Below, piece by piece: positions 24,533 through 35,329 of a DNA stretch of 64,000 nt. Position 1 is the first letter of the stretch. Each line of letters opens with the position of its first letter. Source of the DNA: Brachycybe producta (lineage: Eukaryota > Arthropoda > Diplopoda > Playtdesmida > Andrognathidae); the NCBI GenBank assembly GCA_036925085.1, contig JAUPFP010000120.1, positions 1 to 64,000 of the forward strand. The letters are read 5' to 3'. A program made the position numbers and the translations under genes. The notes beneath the pieces were generated by a model. The model worked only from the letters and a program-made list of their open reading frames with translations, had not been told where the DNA came from and searched no databases.

Positions 24533-26062
24533 CAGTGCAGCATTTCAGATATAAAGATGCACCCCAAAAATTGGTTATATCTTGAGTTAAACTTGATGGA
24601 TTCGCCTGAAATTTTCAACATAAAGAGACCATCTTATATTATAAACCTTCTGCTAGGCAGACAATTTTTTCTTAAAAAGGTTAAAATTAAAAAAAAATAA
24701 AAACTTGAAAATGACCGTTTCATAATTATAGACGCACTAAGGAACTTTTCACTTTTATTAATTATTGTGACAAAATAACATTCTGAACACAACAGTACCA
24801 TTAAAATTAACAAGGTATATGACTATCCTGATGTTTTAGAACTTAAAACATTTTTTTCTACGTACTTTAAACTAGATTTATAAACACATTTACAGAAATT
24901 CCGCCCCGAAGCAGCTAAAATGGCACTTTTCAGCTTTTATATTGTAGCATAAACATGGCAATCTGCTTAATTACCACGTACAATGATGTCTCAAAAGTTT
25001 TTTACAGGATTTATGTCCAGGGTATACGCTGGCCATTCGAGAGTGGTGATATATTGGCTCCGTAACCATTCCTTCGTTAGGTTATTGGAGGAAACTGGGG
25101 CATTATCTTGCTGGAATACTAAGCTAATGCTATGGGATGAATGTTTTATGGCAGTAGATACCCTCATAACATTGTCTGATAATCACTGATATTTGCTTTG
25201 GTTGAAATAAAAGCAAAACTCCTCATTCCAAAAGTGCTAAACACTTCGCATATTGTCATCCTCAAGGATGTGAGGAAAAAAACACAATACTTTTCTGAAG
25301 AAAATTTCGGCAGTGGGGGAGCCTAATAATATGGGGAACGTTTAGTGCCTTTGGAACGAGCAGCTTAGTTTTTGAAAAGCAAGTTCAGCCTTTATTTCAA
25401 TCAAAACAAATATCAGCAAGTATCAAACATTGTTATGAGGGTATGTACTGCCATAAAACATCGATTCCATAAAATTAGTTTAGTATTCCAGCAAGATAAT
25501 GCCCCAGTTTTCTCCAATAACCTAATGAAGGAATGGTTACAGAACCAAAATATCTCCACTCTCGAATTGTCGGTGTATCCCCTGGACATAAATCCTATAG
25601 AAAACTTTTGGGACATCATCTACATGATTATTAAGCAGATTGCCATGATTATGCTACAATTTTAAAGCTGAAAAGTGCCATTTTAGCTGCTTCGAGCAGA
25701 ATTTCTGTAAATGTGTTTATAAATCTAGTTTAAAGTATAAAGAAAAGATTGTTTTAAGTTCTAAAACATCAGAATAGTCATATTCCTTGTTAATTTTAGT
25801 GGCACTGTTGTGTTCAGAATGTTATTTTGCACAATAATTAATAAAAGTGAAAAGTTCATTAGTGCGTCTATAATTATGAAACGGTCATTTTCCAGTTCTT
25901 AATTTTTTTAATTTTAACCTTTTAAAGAAAAATTTTTTTCCCTAGCAGAACGTTTATAATATAAGATGGTCTCTTTATGTTGAAAATTTCAGGCGAATCC
26001 ATCAAGTTTAACTCAAGATATAACCAATTTTTGGGGTGTGTCTATATATCAGAAACGCACTG
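24533..26062 (+). mobile_element. Tc1/mariner-derived hairpin element inserted at TA
   Basis: The ends are CAGTGCAGCATTT and, inverted, GAAACGCACTG, each bordered by TA (24531-24532 and 26063-26064). The uninterrupted paralogue at 13281-13292 has a single TA at the same point, giving an empty site. The element is 1530 bp, made of two inverted arms of about 680 bp (24533-25213 and 25382-26062) around a loop of about 168 bp. Both arms contain the 3' half of a Tc1-like transposase, in opposite orientation. The 5' half is missing, so the element cannot transpose itself. Confidence 0.88.
25230..25665 (+). pseudogene. Tc1-like transposase, C-terminal fragment
   Basis: The plus strand encodes a broken frame with SLIIWGTFSAFG (family word GG.L..WG.FS) near 25316-25352, then FQQDNAPVFSN near 25489, and YPLDINPIENFWDII near 25577-25620. 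These correspond to the second Asp and the DLNPIENLW block of Tc1 DDE transposases. The N-terminal DNA-binding half and the first catalytic Asp are absent, and there is a frame change between the first and second motifs. An inverted, diverged copy of the last part lies at about 24980-25190 on the minus strand. Confidence 0.85.
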
Positions 26063-26157
26063 TATAGTTGACCTTGAGAAAAAAAAGTGGTTCATTCATT
26101 TAAATTTATATAAACTACGATGTTACACACACACAGACCTGGCTTAATATATATAAT

Positions 26158-29100
26158 ACTAGTTGAGTTACCCGGCGTTGCCTGGGGCAAAATATGAAGA
26201 TACCCCTGCCACCCCGTTCTTCTTGCTTGAATATGAATTATGCATACTGCTTTTATTTTTATGAATACCTAGATAATAGATATGAAAACATGTCACATCC
26301 AGTATATAGACATTTGTCCTAAAGCCTTGAAACTATTTGCCCTAAAGAAGCATTTGCTCTAAATGGACACTTGCCCTAAATCCACTTGCCCTACAGCCGT
26401 TTGCAATAAAGAGACATTTGCCCTAAAACTGGTTGTCCTAGGGACATTTGTCTTAAAACACTTGCCCTTAAACCAATTGTCCTAAAAGTACATTTGCTCT
26501 AAAAATACTTGACCTAAAGGTACATTTCCTGTAAAAGAATGTTTGAAACTAAAACCATTTGCCATAAAAGAATGTTTGAAACTAAAACCATTTGATCTAA
26601 AGGTCAATTTGCCCTAAAACCATTTGCCTTAAAAAGATGGTTGAAACTAAAACCATTTGCTCTAAACAGACATTTGCCTTAAAACCAATTGCCCTAAACC
26701 ATTTGCCCTAAAAGAATGTTTGAAACTAAAAGCATTTGTAATATTTAAGGGACATTTGACCAAAAACCATTTGCCCTAAAATATGTTTGAAACAAACCAT
26801 TTGTTCTCAAGGGATGTTTGCCCTAAAGGGACATTTGCCCTAAAAATACTTGTCCTAAAAAGGTTTTTGGCCTAAAACCATTTGCCCTAAAAGGATGTTT
26901 GAAATTAAAACTATTTGCCCTAAAAGATCGTTTGAAACTAAAACCATTTGTTCTAAAGGGACATTTGCCCCAAAAGGATGTTTGAAAAAACTATTTGCCT
27001 AAAAGGATGTTTGAAACTAAAATCATTTGCCGTAAAGTGACATTTACCCGAAAACCATTTCTCCTAGAGACATTTGCCATAAAAACATTTGCCCTAAAGG
27101 TACAGTTGCCCTAAATTATTTGCCCTAAAAGAATGTTTGAAACTAAAACTGTTTGCCATAAAGGTACACTTGCCCTAAAACCATTTGCCATAAAAGGTTG
27201 TTTGAAATTAAAACTATTTGGCCTAAAGGTACATTTGCCCTAAAAGATGGTCTTAAAAACACTTGCCCTTAAACCGATTGTCCTAAAAGTACATTTGCTC
27301 TAAAAATACTTGACCTAATGGTACATTTCCTGTAAAAGAATGTTTGAAACTAAAACCATTTGCCCTAAAACCATTTGCCCTAAAACCATTTGCCCTGAAA
27401 CCATTTGCCCTAAAACCATTTGCCCTAAAACCATTTGCCCTAAAACCATTTGCCCTAAAAGGATGTTTGAAACTAAAACCATTTACTCTAAATGGACATT
27501 TGCCCTAAAACCATTTGCCCTAAAGGTACACTTGCCCTAAACCATTTGCCCTAAAGGTGCATTTGTCCTAAACCATTTGCCCTAAAAGAATGTTTGAAAC
27601 TAAAAGCATTTGTAATATTTAAGGGACATTTGACCAAAAACCATTTGCCCTAAAAATATATTTGAAACAAACCATTTGTTCACTAGGGACATTTGCCCTA
27701 AAAACACTTGTCCTAAAAGGTCTTTGAAACTGAAACCATTTGCCCTTGTGCTACATTTGGCATAAATCCATTTGCCCTAAAAGGATGTTTGAAATTAAAA
27801 CCATTTGTTCTAAAGGGACAAATATTTGCCCCAAAAGGATGTTTGAAACAATCTATTTGCCTAAAAGGATGTTTGAAACAATCTATTTGCCTAAAAGGAT
27901 GTTTGAAACTAAAATCATTTGCCTTAAAGGGACATTTACCCAAAAACCATTTCTCCTAGAGACATTTGCCATAAAAACACTTGCCCTAAACGACAGTTGC
28001 CCTAAATTATTTGCCCTAAAAGAATGTTTGAAACTAAAACTGTTTGCCATAAAGGTAAATTTGCCCTAAAACCATTTGCCATAAAAGGTTGTTTGAAATT
28101 AAAACTATTTGGCCTAAAGGTACATTTGCCCTAAAAGATGGTCTTAAAAACACTTGCCCTTAAACCAATTGTCCTAAAAGTACATTTGCTCTAAAAATAC
28201 TTGACCTAATGGTACATTTTCTGTAAAAAAATGTTTGAAACTAAAACCGTTTGCCGTAAAAGAATGTTTGAAACTAAAACCATTTGCCGTAAAAAAAAAT
28301 GTTTGAAACTAAAACCATTTGCCGTAAAAAAATGTTTGAAACTAAAACCATTTGCCGTAAAAAAATGTTTGAAACTAAAACCATTTGATCTAAAGGTAAA
28401 TTTGCCCTAAAATCATTTGCTCTAAAAGTAAATTTACCCTAAAACCATTTGCTCTAAAGGTACATTTGCAATAAACCATTTGCCTTAAAGAGAAATTTGT
28501 TCTAAAATTATTTACCCTAAAAATGTTTGAAACTAAAACCATTTGCCCTAAAACCATTTGCCCTAAAAGGATGTTTGAAACTAAAACAATTTACTCTAAA
28601 TGGACATTTGCCCTAAAACCATTTGCCCTAAAAGTACATTTGACCTAAACCATTTGCCCTAAAGGTGCATTTGCCCTAAACCATTTGCCCTAAAAGAATG
28701 TTTGAAACTAAAAGCATTTGTAATATTTAAAGGACATTTGACCAAAAATCATTTGCCCTAAAAATATATTTGAAACAAACCATTTGTTCTCTAGGGACAT
28801 TTGCCCTAAAGGGACATTTGCCCTAAAAGATGGTCTTAAAAACACTTGCCCTTAAACCAATTGTCCTAAAAGTACATTTGCTCTAAAAATACTTGACCTA
28901 ATGGTACATTTCCTGTAAAAGAATGTTTGAAACTAAAACCGTTTGCCGTAAAAGAATGTTTGAAGCTAAAACCATTTGCCGTAAAAAAATGTTTGAAACT
29001 AAAACCATTTGATCTAAAGGTAAATTTGCCCTAAAACAATTTGCCCTTAAAGTACATTTGACCTAAACCATTTGCCCTAAAGGTGCATTTGCCCTAAACC

Positions 29101-30100
29101 ATTTGCCCTAAAAGAATGTTTGAAACTAAAAGCATTTGTAATATTTAAAGGACATTTACCCAAAAACAATTTGCCATAAAAGGCTGTTTGAAATTAAAAC
29201 TATTTGGCCTAGAGGTACATTTGCCCTAAAAGATGGTTTGAAGGGCAAACATCTCTTGAGAACAAATGGTTTGTTTCAAACATATTTTTAGGGCAAATGG
29301 TTTTTGGTCAAATGTCCCTTAAATATTACAAATGCTTTTAGTTTCAAACATTTTTTTATGGCAAATGGTTTAGGGCAAATGCACCTTTAGGGCAAATGGT
29401 TTAGGTCAAATGTACTTTAAGGGCAAATTGTTTTAGGGCAAATTTACCTTTAGATCAAATGGTTTTAGTTTCAAACATTTTTTTAGGGCAAATTGTTTTA
29501 GGGCAAATGGTTTTAGTTTCAAACATTTTTTGGCAAGTCATTTTAGAACAAATTTCCCTTTAAGGCAAATGGTTTATTGCAAATGTACCTTTAGAGCAAA
29601 TGGTTTTAGGGCAAATTTACCTTTAGATCAAATGGTTTTAGTTTCAAACATTCTTTTACTGCAAATGGTTTTAGTTTCAAACATTCTTTTATGGCAAATG
29701 GTTTTAGTTTCAAACATTCTTTTACAGGAAATGTACCTTTAGGTCAAGTATTTTTAGAGCAAATGTACTTTTAGGACAATTGGTTTAAGGGCAAGTGTTT
29801 TTAAGACAAATGTCTCTAGGGCAAACAGTTTTAGGGCAAATGTCTCTTTATTGCAAATGGCTGTGGGGCAAGTGGATTTAGGGCAAGTGTCCATTTAAAG
29901 CAAATGTTTCTTTAGGGCAAATAGTTTCAAGGCTTTAGGACAAATGTTTATATACTGGATGTGACATGTTTTCATATCTATTATCTAGGTATTCATAAAA
30001 ATAAAAGCTGTATGCATAATTCATATTCAAGCAAGAAGAATGGGATGGCAGGGGTATCTTCATATTTTGCCCCGGGGCAACGCCGGGTAACTCAGCTAGT
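26158..30100. mobile_element. 3.9-kb terminal-inverted-repeat element filled with CCCTAAA minisatellite
   Basis: The ends are ACTAGTTGAGTTACCCGGCG at left and, inverted, CGCCGGGTAACTCAGCTAGT at right, each set in a TA repeat. The first 150 bp (through GAATACCTAGATAATAGATATG and ACATGTCACATCCAGTATATA) are mirrored at the right end. Matching continues into the minisatellite: the order of variant words between 26310 and about 26640 is mirrored from 29945 back to about 29620. The array runs as GCCCTAAA from 26310 to about 29235, then flips to TTTAGGGC. Internally, a block starting near ACACTTGCCCTTAAACC recurs near 26456, 27257, 28149 and 28841. No transposase frame is present. Confidence 0.85.
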
Positions 30101-31370
30101 ATATATATATACAAACATCCATTTTTATATATACAGATAAAGGTTAGGAAATGCTGTGAAGCATGCAAGACCTTGTGTTTGTATGAACACGCTAAGCTTT
30201 GGGGAACTAGTTTTTACAAGCTTCAAAGTTTGCACATCTTAGCAAAGTTTGTAATATAAACCTACACCCTTACTGTCCAGTTGCAGATGTAACCGAGCTT
30301 GCTACTTTTTGACTACCTAGTGAAAAGTCCCTTTGGCTAGATCTACTTTTTACAAAAAATCCGTAATTTTGAATTTTCTATATTTTTTTCTAATCATGTA
30401 TAATAATATGCAGTGTTTATACAACATGTGAAAAAAAAATATCAAAAACAAGGTCTTATTTTTTTTTTCATGTTAGAAAAGAATGTTACATAGATTTTAT
30501 TCAAGGTAACGAAAGATATTTCCGTGTTAAACGGTTTTCACGTTATAGCAGTATCATTAGAGAACAGTCAAGAGTACACTGTTCACACATTATTCGGTGA
30601 CTCAGAAAGACAGAAACTACGCATAATATAGCTAATTGGGAAGCTTATATTCAAATAAAGAACAAAATAATTTATAGAAACTAAGAAAAATCAGAACAAA
30701 CAAGAAGTCACACTAACCGACCGACAATAACCTGCATTGGCTATTTATAAAACAAGAAAAAGACAATTTACATTAAACAAACCCTAAATTCATAGTTTAT
30801 TTGAAATTAGAAGATTGTTATCATTAGGTATTAATCAATAATATTTTTATTTGAAAATATGATACAATTTATTGAAAATTTAATGTATAAATGTTTTGAA
30901 AATGCAATTTTCGCTTTGTATTTTAAGTACCGGTAGGCCTATTATCACCTATAGCTGTCAAAATACATAGTTTTTATTTACATGTACTGTATATAACGTT
31001 CAATTTATGAAATTTCTTCAAAGTTGAATATTTTTAACGTTGTTTATAACCTTGAATGGTCTCAATCTGCATGGGCACCTATGATTGAAATTAAATTTAC
31101 ACGGGTTACATCTTAAAATTTGTAGATGTTCTGAAGACCTTTGCATTTTTTTATTCATATTTGGAAATGTTTGCATAATTACTGTATAATAAGTAGGCTT
31201 ATTGCAGTTTCAGTCAATGGTGACTTACAAAAATAATTACGGACAAAATATATTAACCATTTCAAGAAGAGGAACGCCATGTAACACTTTTTCTTGTGCA
31301 AAAGCAGCACTATATACCCTGTGATGATTTGTGTTTTTTCAAAATAAACATATTGAACATATAATTAACT
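30101..31370. other. Intergenic, nothing recognised
   Basis: AT-rich sequence between the inverted-repeat element and locus B. I see no coding frame with a recognisable domain, no tandem repeat and no strong hairpin. Confidence 0.5.
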
Positions 31371-31563
31371 TGTAACGCGCAAGTGTAGAACAATCACATA
31401 TGTGACATACGCAATATCGAAAACGGCAAACAAATAACGATAGCAGTTGATATGTTTAAGACATGGACACCTTGATGGTACCTCAAACAAACAGCCGCCT
31501 ACAAGATTGCATTGACACAGTAAAGCAAACTTACAATCAAAATTGGAAAGTAACTGAATTGGA
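31371..31563 (+). promoter_or_regulatory. Upstream region of locus B, conserved at locus C
   Basis: This stretch aligns with 51768-51936 upstream of locus C. Shared words include CACATATGTGACA, AAACAAATAACGAT.GCAGTTG, ACATGGA, and AACAAACAGC. Conservation in two copies fits a shared promoter, but it may simply reflect the age of the duplication. Confidence 0.55.
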
Positions 31564-31570
31564 TATAAAT
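31564..31570 (+). promoter_or_regulatory. Probable TATA box of locus B
   Basis: TATAAAT lies 117 bp upstream of the start codon and is followed by GCTGAGATCACT, which is also present after the TATAAAAG box of locus C. Locating the transcription start about 30 bp downstream would give a 5' leader of roughly 85 nt. Confidence 0.6.
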
Positions 31571-31680
31571 GCTGAGATCACTAGGACCTTATTCACAAAC
31601 TCTAAACAGTTCAATCAGAAAGGTCAAGTGGGCCTAAATTCTGCACAAAATATAAAACCGTGACAATTCCAACAGGAAGA

Positions 31681-33113
31681 ATGAAAAACTTCGTCGTTTA
31701 TGGTCTACTAGCAGCGCTGTCCGTGGCTGTAAGTAATGTAATTCGATCTAAGCTACGATAAACGCAACTTAGATGGCAATAGCAAACAAAAAATCATATT
31801 TCTAAAAATATATACTTAATTAAATGCTTACTATTCCACAAATTATTCGCATATAGCTCAATAGTCATTGTAGCACTTTCATTAGTGCAACAGAAATCGT
31901 TAATGAGCTAAAGAGATAAAAAAAAATAACTTCTGTATTGATAATAACAACGGTTAATATACAGTGGCGTAACTACCACCAGTTCACTAAATTAGAATTA
32001 ATTGTTAAACAATTCAAATTTTATATACATGTATACCAGCGAAAATTAAAATATAGAATTTGGGAAGTTAACTACTTAAACGACGTATATCATATTTTAG
32101 AAATTGAAGAACAATTTTTATTCTAAAACAATGCGCGTTTAATTAATGTAATTAATTAAGGAGCATCATCAGTAGCGGAGTAAGCATTTGGTTGCCCAGA
32201 AAGGCAACCTAATAACCAAATGTGAAAAATAAAAACAAAAAATCCGACTTTCTTTTAGCGTGTTTTTTTGGAGCCCCTGTGATACTGGGGTCACAAGTGT
32301 GTGCTTCTTCGTAGCCACAAAGAAGCACACACTTGTGACCCCTGCAGTGATACTTACTGGGCCCCATTTAATATTATTGTGACTGGGACAGTGTTGCATT
32401 GAAGTTACGCCACTGTATTCTATATGCATAAACTAATGCGCAAGATTGGAGTTCATATATACATTTGCTCAGAAGAAAATTGCCCAAGTGGTTTTAGGGC
32501 AAATGTCCCTTTAGGGCAACTATCTGTTGAGCAAGTGTCTTTAGGGCAAATGTCACTCAGAATCAGTTTAATTACACATAGTAAAATCAAGAGGATCGGA
32601 GGGCCTTTCCCTGGCTGCTTATACTGTGATAACGAACGGGTTTCCAGCATTATCCCTTTTTAAACCCAATTATCACGTCTGTTTTCTATCCGAATCATTC
32701 CCAAAAATATTCTCATGAAATACTGTACTTATCCTTGAAAGAAATAACATGCTTATTAATGAGAATTTCATTGACAGGTAATCACTGCCATAAATCTAGA
32801 AACAAGTGATGCTTTGAATGAAGAAACTTCAAAGGCAGACGAAACGATTGAGCAACTTGCATTAAATAAAAGAGGCGGTGGTGGCAACAACGACGTTCAA
32901 CCTAATGATCCACTTGGACAATTTGTAGTAAACTTGTTAAATGGAGTTAACGGTGATGTGGATGGACCAGGTGGCCATGGAATTTTATACTCTGTCAAGC
33001 AACTACTAACAGAGTTGTATGATGAGGTTCTACAACCATTACTCATTGAAGTTGGTAAACTTCTGAATGGCCTCCTTGGTGGCCTCCTTGGTAACCTCGT
33101 TGGAGGTTTGTAG
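31681..33113 (+). CDS. Small secreted protein, Leu/Gly-rich C-terminus (locus B)
   Basis: Two coding exons: 31681-31728 (16 codons) and 32778-33113 (111 codons plus stop), 127 residues. Exon 1 encodes the signal peptide core MKNFVVYGLLAALSVA and ends at donor GTAAGT; the acceptor is TTGACAG. The intron is 1049 bp and phase 0, as in locus A. After a likely cleavage site (VITA|IN) comes an acidic segment (NLETSDALNEETSKADE), then a Lys-Arg pair (LALNKR|GGGG) that could be a proprotein cleavage site. The family motif LGQFVVNLLNG and the tail VLQPLLIEVGKLLNGLLGGL follow. The frame is intact. The layout of signal, acidic propeptide, dibasic site and amphipathic mature part resembles antimicrobial-peptide precursors, but homology is not recognised. 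The intron contains a TA-flanked mobile element and a minisatellite fragment. Confidence 0.75.
31962..32415. mobile_element. 454-bp TA-flanked inverted-repeat element in the intron of locus B
   Basis: The left end is CAGTGGCGTAACTACC and the right end GAAGTTACGCCACTG, with TA immediately outside both (31960-31961 and 32416-32417). Ends beginning CAGTG with a TA duplication fit the Tc1/mariner group. No transposase frame is present. It contains a perfect 23-bp hairpin, described separately. Confidence 0.8.
32287..32342. other. Perfect 23-bp hairpin
   Basis: Left arm 32287-32309 (GGGGTCACAAGTGTGTGC then TTCTT) pairs without mismatch with 32320-32342, leaving a 10-nt loop. It lies inside the intronic mobile element of locus B and would be transcribed with that gene. 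A small-RNA source is possible; recent inverted duplication inside the element is the simpler explanation. Confidence 0.85.
32478..32565. repeat. Short TTTAGGGCAAATGTCCC fragment
   Basis: About four degenerate units of the window-wide minisatellite, in the TTTAGGG orientation, within the intron of locus B just downstream of the mobile element. Confidence 0.75.
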
Positions 33114-33870
33114 TCTCATATAAATCTTAATAGTCAGCACTTGTGATTGTTGTCATATTCTTGTATCGTAAAATTATTGGAAGCACAAAAAAAATGAAAA
33201 CTAAACAAAACAAGCATGCATACAATATCAGAAATTCATAATGCTCTGGCTAACTCTAATATGCAAACATTTCAGCAAGTTACCAAAAAGAAAAGACGTG
33301 ACGTCATGAGAGGCGTCCAATGTTGTTGTAGATAATGATGTGTTCATTCTAAATTCACTCATTCACATAAGCAGTATGCAATAAGCAACAAATACTTGAC
33401 TAGGGGCATTATGGGTTATGGAAGAAATATTGGATTGGGGGGGGGGGAAATAATTTCTTTTTTTTTTACAAAGTTAGGTTACTTAAAAAAACGAAATTAC
33501 TTTCCCGCCAAACCCAATAGATTTAATATGAATCCACTACAAATCTCAATGTTTATCAAATACAATTCGACACCAAATACATTCGATTGTTTCAATGTTT
33601 ATACTGTATATTTAAATGAATAATTTTAATTTGGTATTAATAAACTGAATGCTTCAAATAAAATATTGTTCAAGTCTACTGTGTAATTTATGGTGTATGA
33701 TGATTGATGACGATCTGCATGACTGCGATTGGGTATAGTTAATACCTGTTATAACAGCTTGACATGCAGTGGCGGTTTTTGGCCTAGGGCCCGAAATTTT
33801 TAGGGGGCAACAAAAATCGTCATACATTATATTTTTAGAAGACTTCAAATTGTTATTTGAAGGGGGACGA
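33114..33870. repeat. 3' flank of locus B, duplicated after locus C
   Basis: Aligns with 57920-58690. Shared words include TTGTCATATTCTTGT, ATTATTGGAAGC, GACGTGA, ATAAGCAACA, ACTTGACTAGGGG and TTAATAAACTGAATGC. This shows that loci B and C come from one segmental duplication that includes at least 0.7 kb of 3' flank. A G run and a T run lie near 33440-33470. No gene. Confidence 0.8.
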
Positions 33871-34190
33871 AAACAGCTAAATGATGACAAAAGCCATGGT
33901 GAAACTAGTTTACGTAGCCTCTCTTAATAGTGTTACGCAAACTATTCTTGTGATAGATGACTATCATATGTTGTTTCTATTTTAAGTTCAAATATAACTG
34001 TAGTATTCCTTATTGACTGTTCAGTTTTTCTTGGCTTTGTCATCATTTATGTGTTTTCTTAATATACATTATTTCAAGCCAATAAGTAATTATTTGTGTT
34101 AAATTAAATATTTCCAATATTAAAAAAAACAGTCGATTTTTCTCCGAAATACCACAACGGTTCAGTTTGCGTTTAAGTTGATCGAAAAGT
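33871..34190. other. Intergenic, nothing recognised
   Basis: AT-rich, no gene, repeat or hairpin supported. Confidence 0.4.
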
Positions 34191-34195
34191 GGGGA

Positions 34196-34577
34196 CTGGC
34201 TCACTACAGCTACCTGGGTCACTACAGCTACCAGGGTTATTACAGCTACAAAAAATATAGTCCTTTTTTATCAATACGGTAACTACAGCTACTTGGTACA
34301 TTAAGTTTAGTTTAGGTTAGATTCGGTAAGGTTCGGTAAGGTTCATTAGGTAAGGTTCGGTTAGGTAAGGTTCGGTTAGTTAAGGTTTCATTAGGTAAGG
34401 TTCGGTTAGGTAAGGTTTCATTAGGTAAGGTTCGGTTAAGGGAAAAGAATTATATTTTTTTGGTAGCTTATTGATGAACAAGAGGTCTATATATTTTTTT
34501 GGTAGCTGTAGTGACCCAAGTAGCTGTTCTCCCCCTGATAGCTGTTGTGAACTTTGGTAGCTGTAGTGAACCACAAC
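34196..34577. repeat. CACTACAGCTACC inverted-repeat element with a TTAGGTAAGGTTCGG tandem core
   Basis: The left part has CTCACTACAGCTACC and two further copies of the word, ending in TTATTACAGCTAC. The right part carries the reverse complement three times (GGTAGCTGTAGTGA). Between them, at 34310-34440, is a degenerate tandem repeat of GGTAAGGTTCGGTTA / GGTAAGGTTTCATTA. No frame of interest. Likely a small foldback-type element. Confidence 0.65.
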
Positions 34578-34721
34578 CGAAAAACGCCATCGACGTCAAT
34601 GGTGCGATATAAAGGTCGATATACGCGCCGATATCGTTAAAACTATTATCATTTGCGACTTATAAAGTACAGTATAAAAGGTATGTCATTAATATTTTTA
34701 AAAAAATAATTTACTTTGATA

Positions 34722-34945
34722 ATTTGTAGTAGGCTAATCCAAAAAAAAAAACGCTCACAGGAGGAGAAAATCGGGAAACGCTATAGACGACTAGCAAATT
34801 CAAACTTTTTCCGTTGGGTCTTCATCTTTATTGCTTGGCGACCAACGGGAAAAAACATTTATCTACCAGAGGGGTGCAAAGTTAAGTGGTGGCTTGTTTC
34901 CCCATTTTCTCCTCTTGTGAGCGTTTTCTTGGATTACTACAAAGT
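34722..34945. mobile_element. Small inverted-repeat element (about 220 bp)
   Basis: TTTGTAGTAGGCTAATCC then AACGCTCACAGGAGGAGAAAA on the left matches, inverted, ATTTTCTCCTCTTGTGAGCG and TTGGATTACTACAAA on the right. The interior carries a second inverted pair (TTTTTCCGTTGG and CCAACGGGAAAAA). No transposase and no certain target duplication. Confidence 0.75.
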
Positions 34946-35056
34946 ATCAAAGTTAAAACGGTTTTTGAACTGGAAAAGATTAGCAAAGCCATGTAAGCTA
35001 TGCATCTTTTCTTAACTTTAATCTTATTTTCCCCAAAAAGTGTTTTGAGTTGTGCC

Positions 35057-35259
35057 TAGGCTTTCCACCTTTCCTACTTTGTGGAGGACAGTCCTCCATT
35101 CGGGGGAATTGTCCTCCGACCAGGACCGTCCTCCAAGAAGGCAAACACGTCCTCCACACAATCAATTGTATAAAAACTTAAATATGTTCGTGGAGGACGG
35201 TCCTGGCCAAAGGACACTTCTTCCGAATGGAGGACTGTCCGCCACAGGTGGCAAGCCTA
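35057..35259. mobile_element. 203-bp hAT-type MITE with 8-bp target duplication
   Basis: The direct repeat GTTGTGCC lies at 35049-35056 and 35260-35267. The element between starts TAGGCTTTCCACC and ends GGTGGCAAGCCTA, with TGGAGGACAGTCCTCCATTC on the left matched by GAATGGAGGACTGTCC on the right. An 8-bp duplication is diagnostic of the hAT superfamily (and P elements). It is inserted into an older inverted-repeat sequence related to the one in the intron of locus A. Short plus-strand frames across it are not genes. Confidence 0.85.
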
Positions 35260-35329
35260 GTTGTGCCGCTCTTCCAGCCGAGGTGCGATATGGCAAATCA
35301 AATTGCAACGGATTTTAAAAAATTTCTAG

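Larger units (their letters stand above)
23780..26157. mobile_element. Long-palindrome foldback element, split by a Tc1-derived insert
   Basis: Without the insert at 24533-26062 this is a near-perfect palindrome centred near 24250. The outer ends are TATTAAGCCCCGTCTGT (left) and ACAGACCTGGCTTAATATA (right), each beside a TA repeat. The arms share all family landmarks listed for 13150-13560, in opposite order and strand. The centre holds a tighter inverted repeat, CACAGGCAATTGTGCCCAGC against GCTGGGCACAATTGCCTGTG. No transposase is encoded. A one-armed relative with the same centre lies at 52541-53040. Minus-strand frames in the arms, rich in Phe/Ser/Leu, are not genes. Confidence 0.8.

Noticed and set aside
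24983-25189. Plus-strand 68-codon frame and its mirror at 25413-25619 on the minus strand
   Set aside because: Both are antisense to Tc1 transposase sequence within the two arms of the hairpin element.
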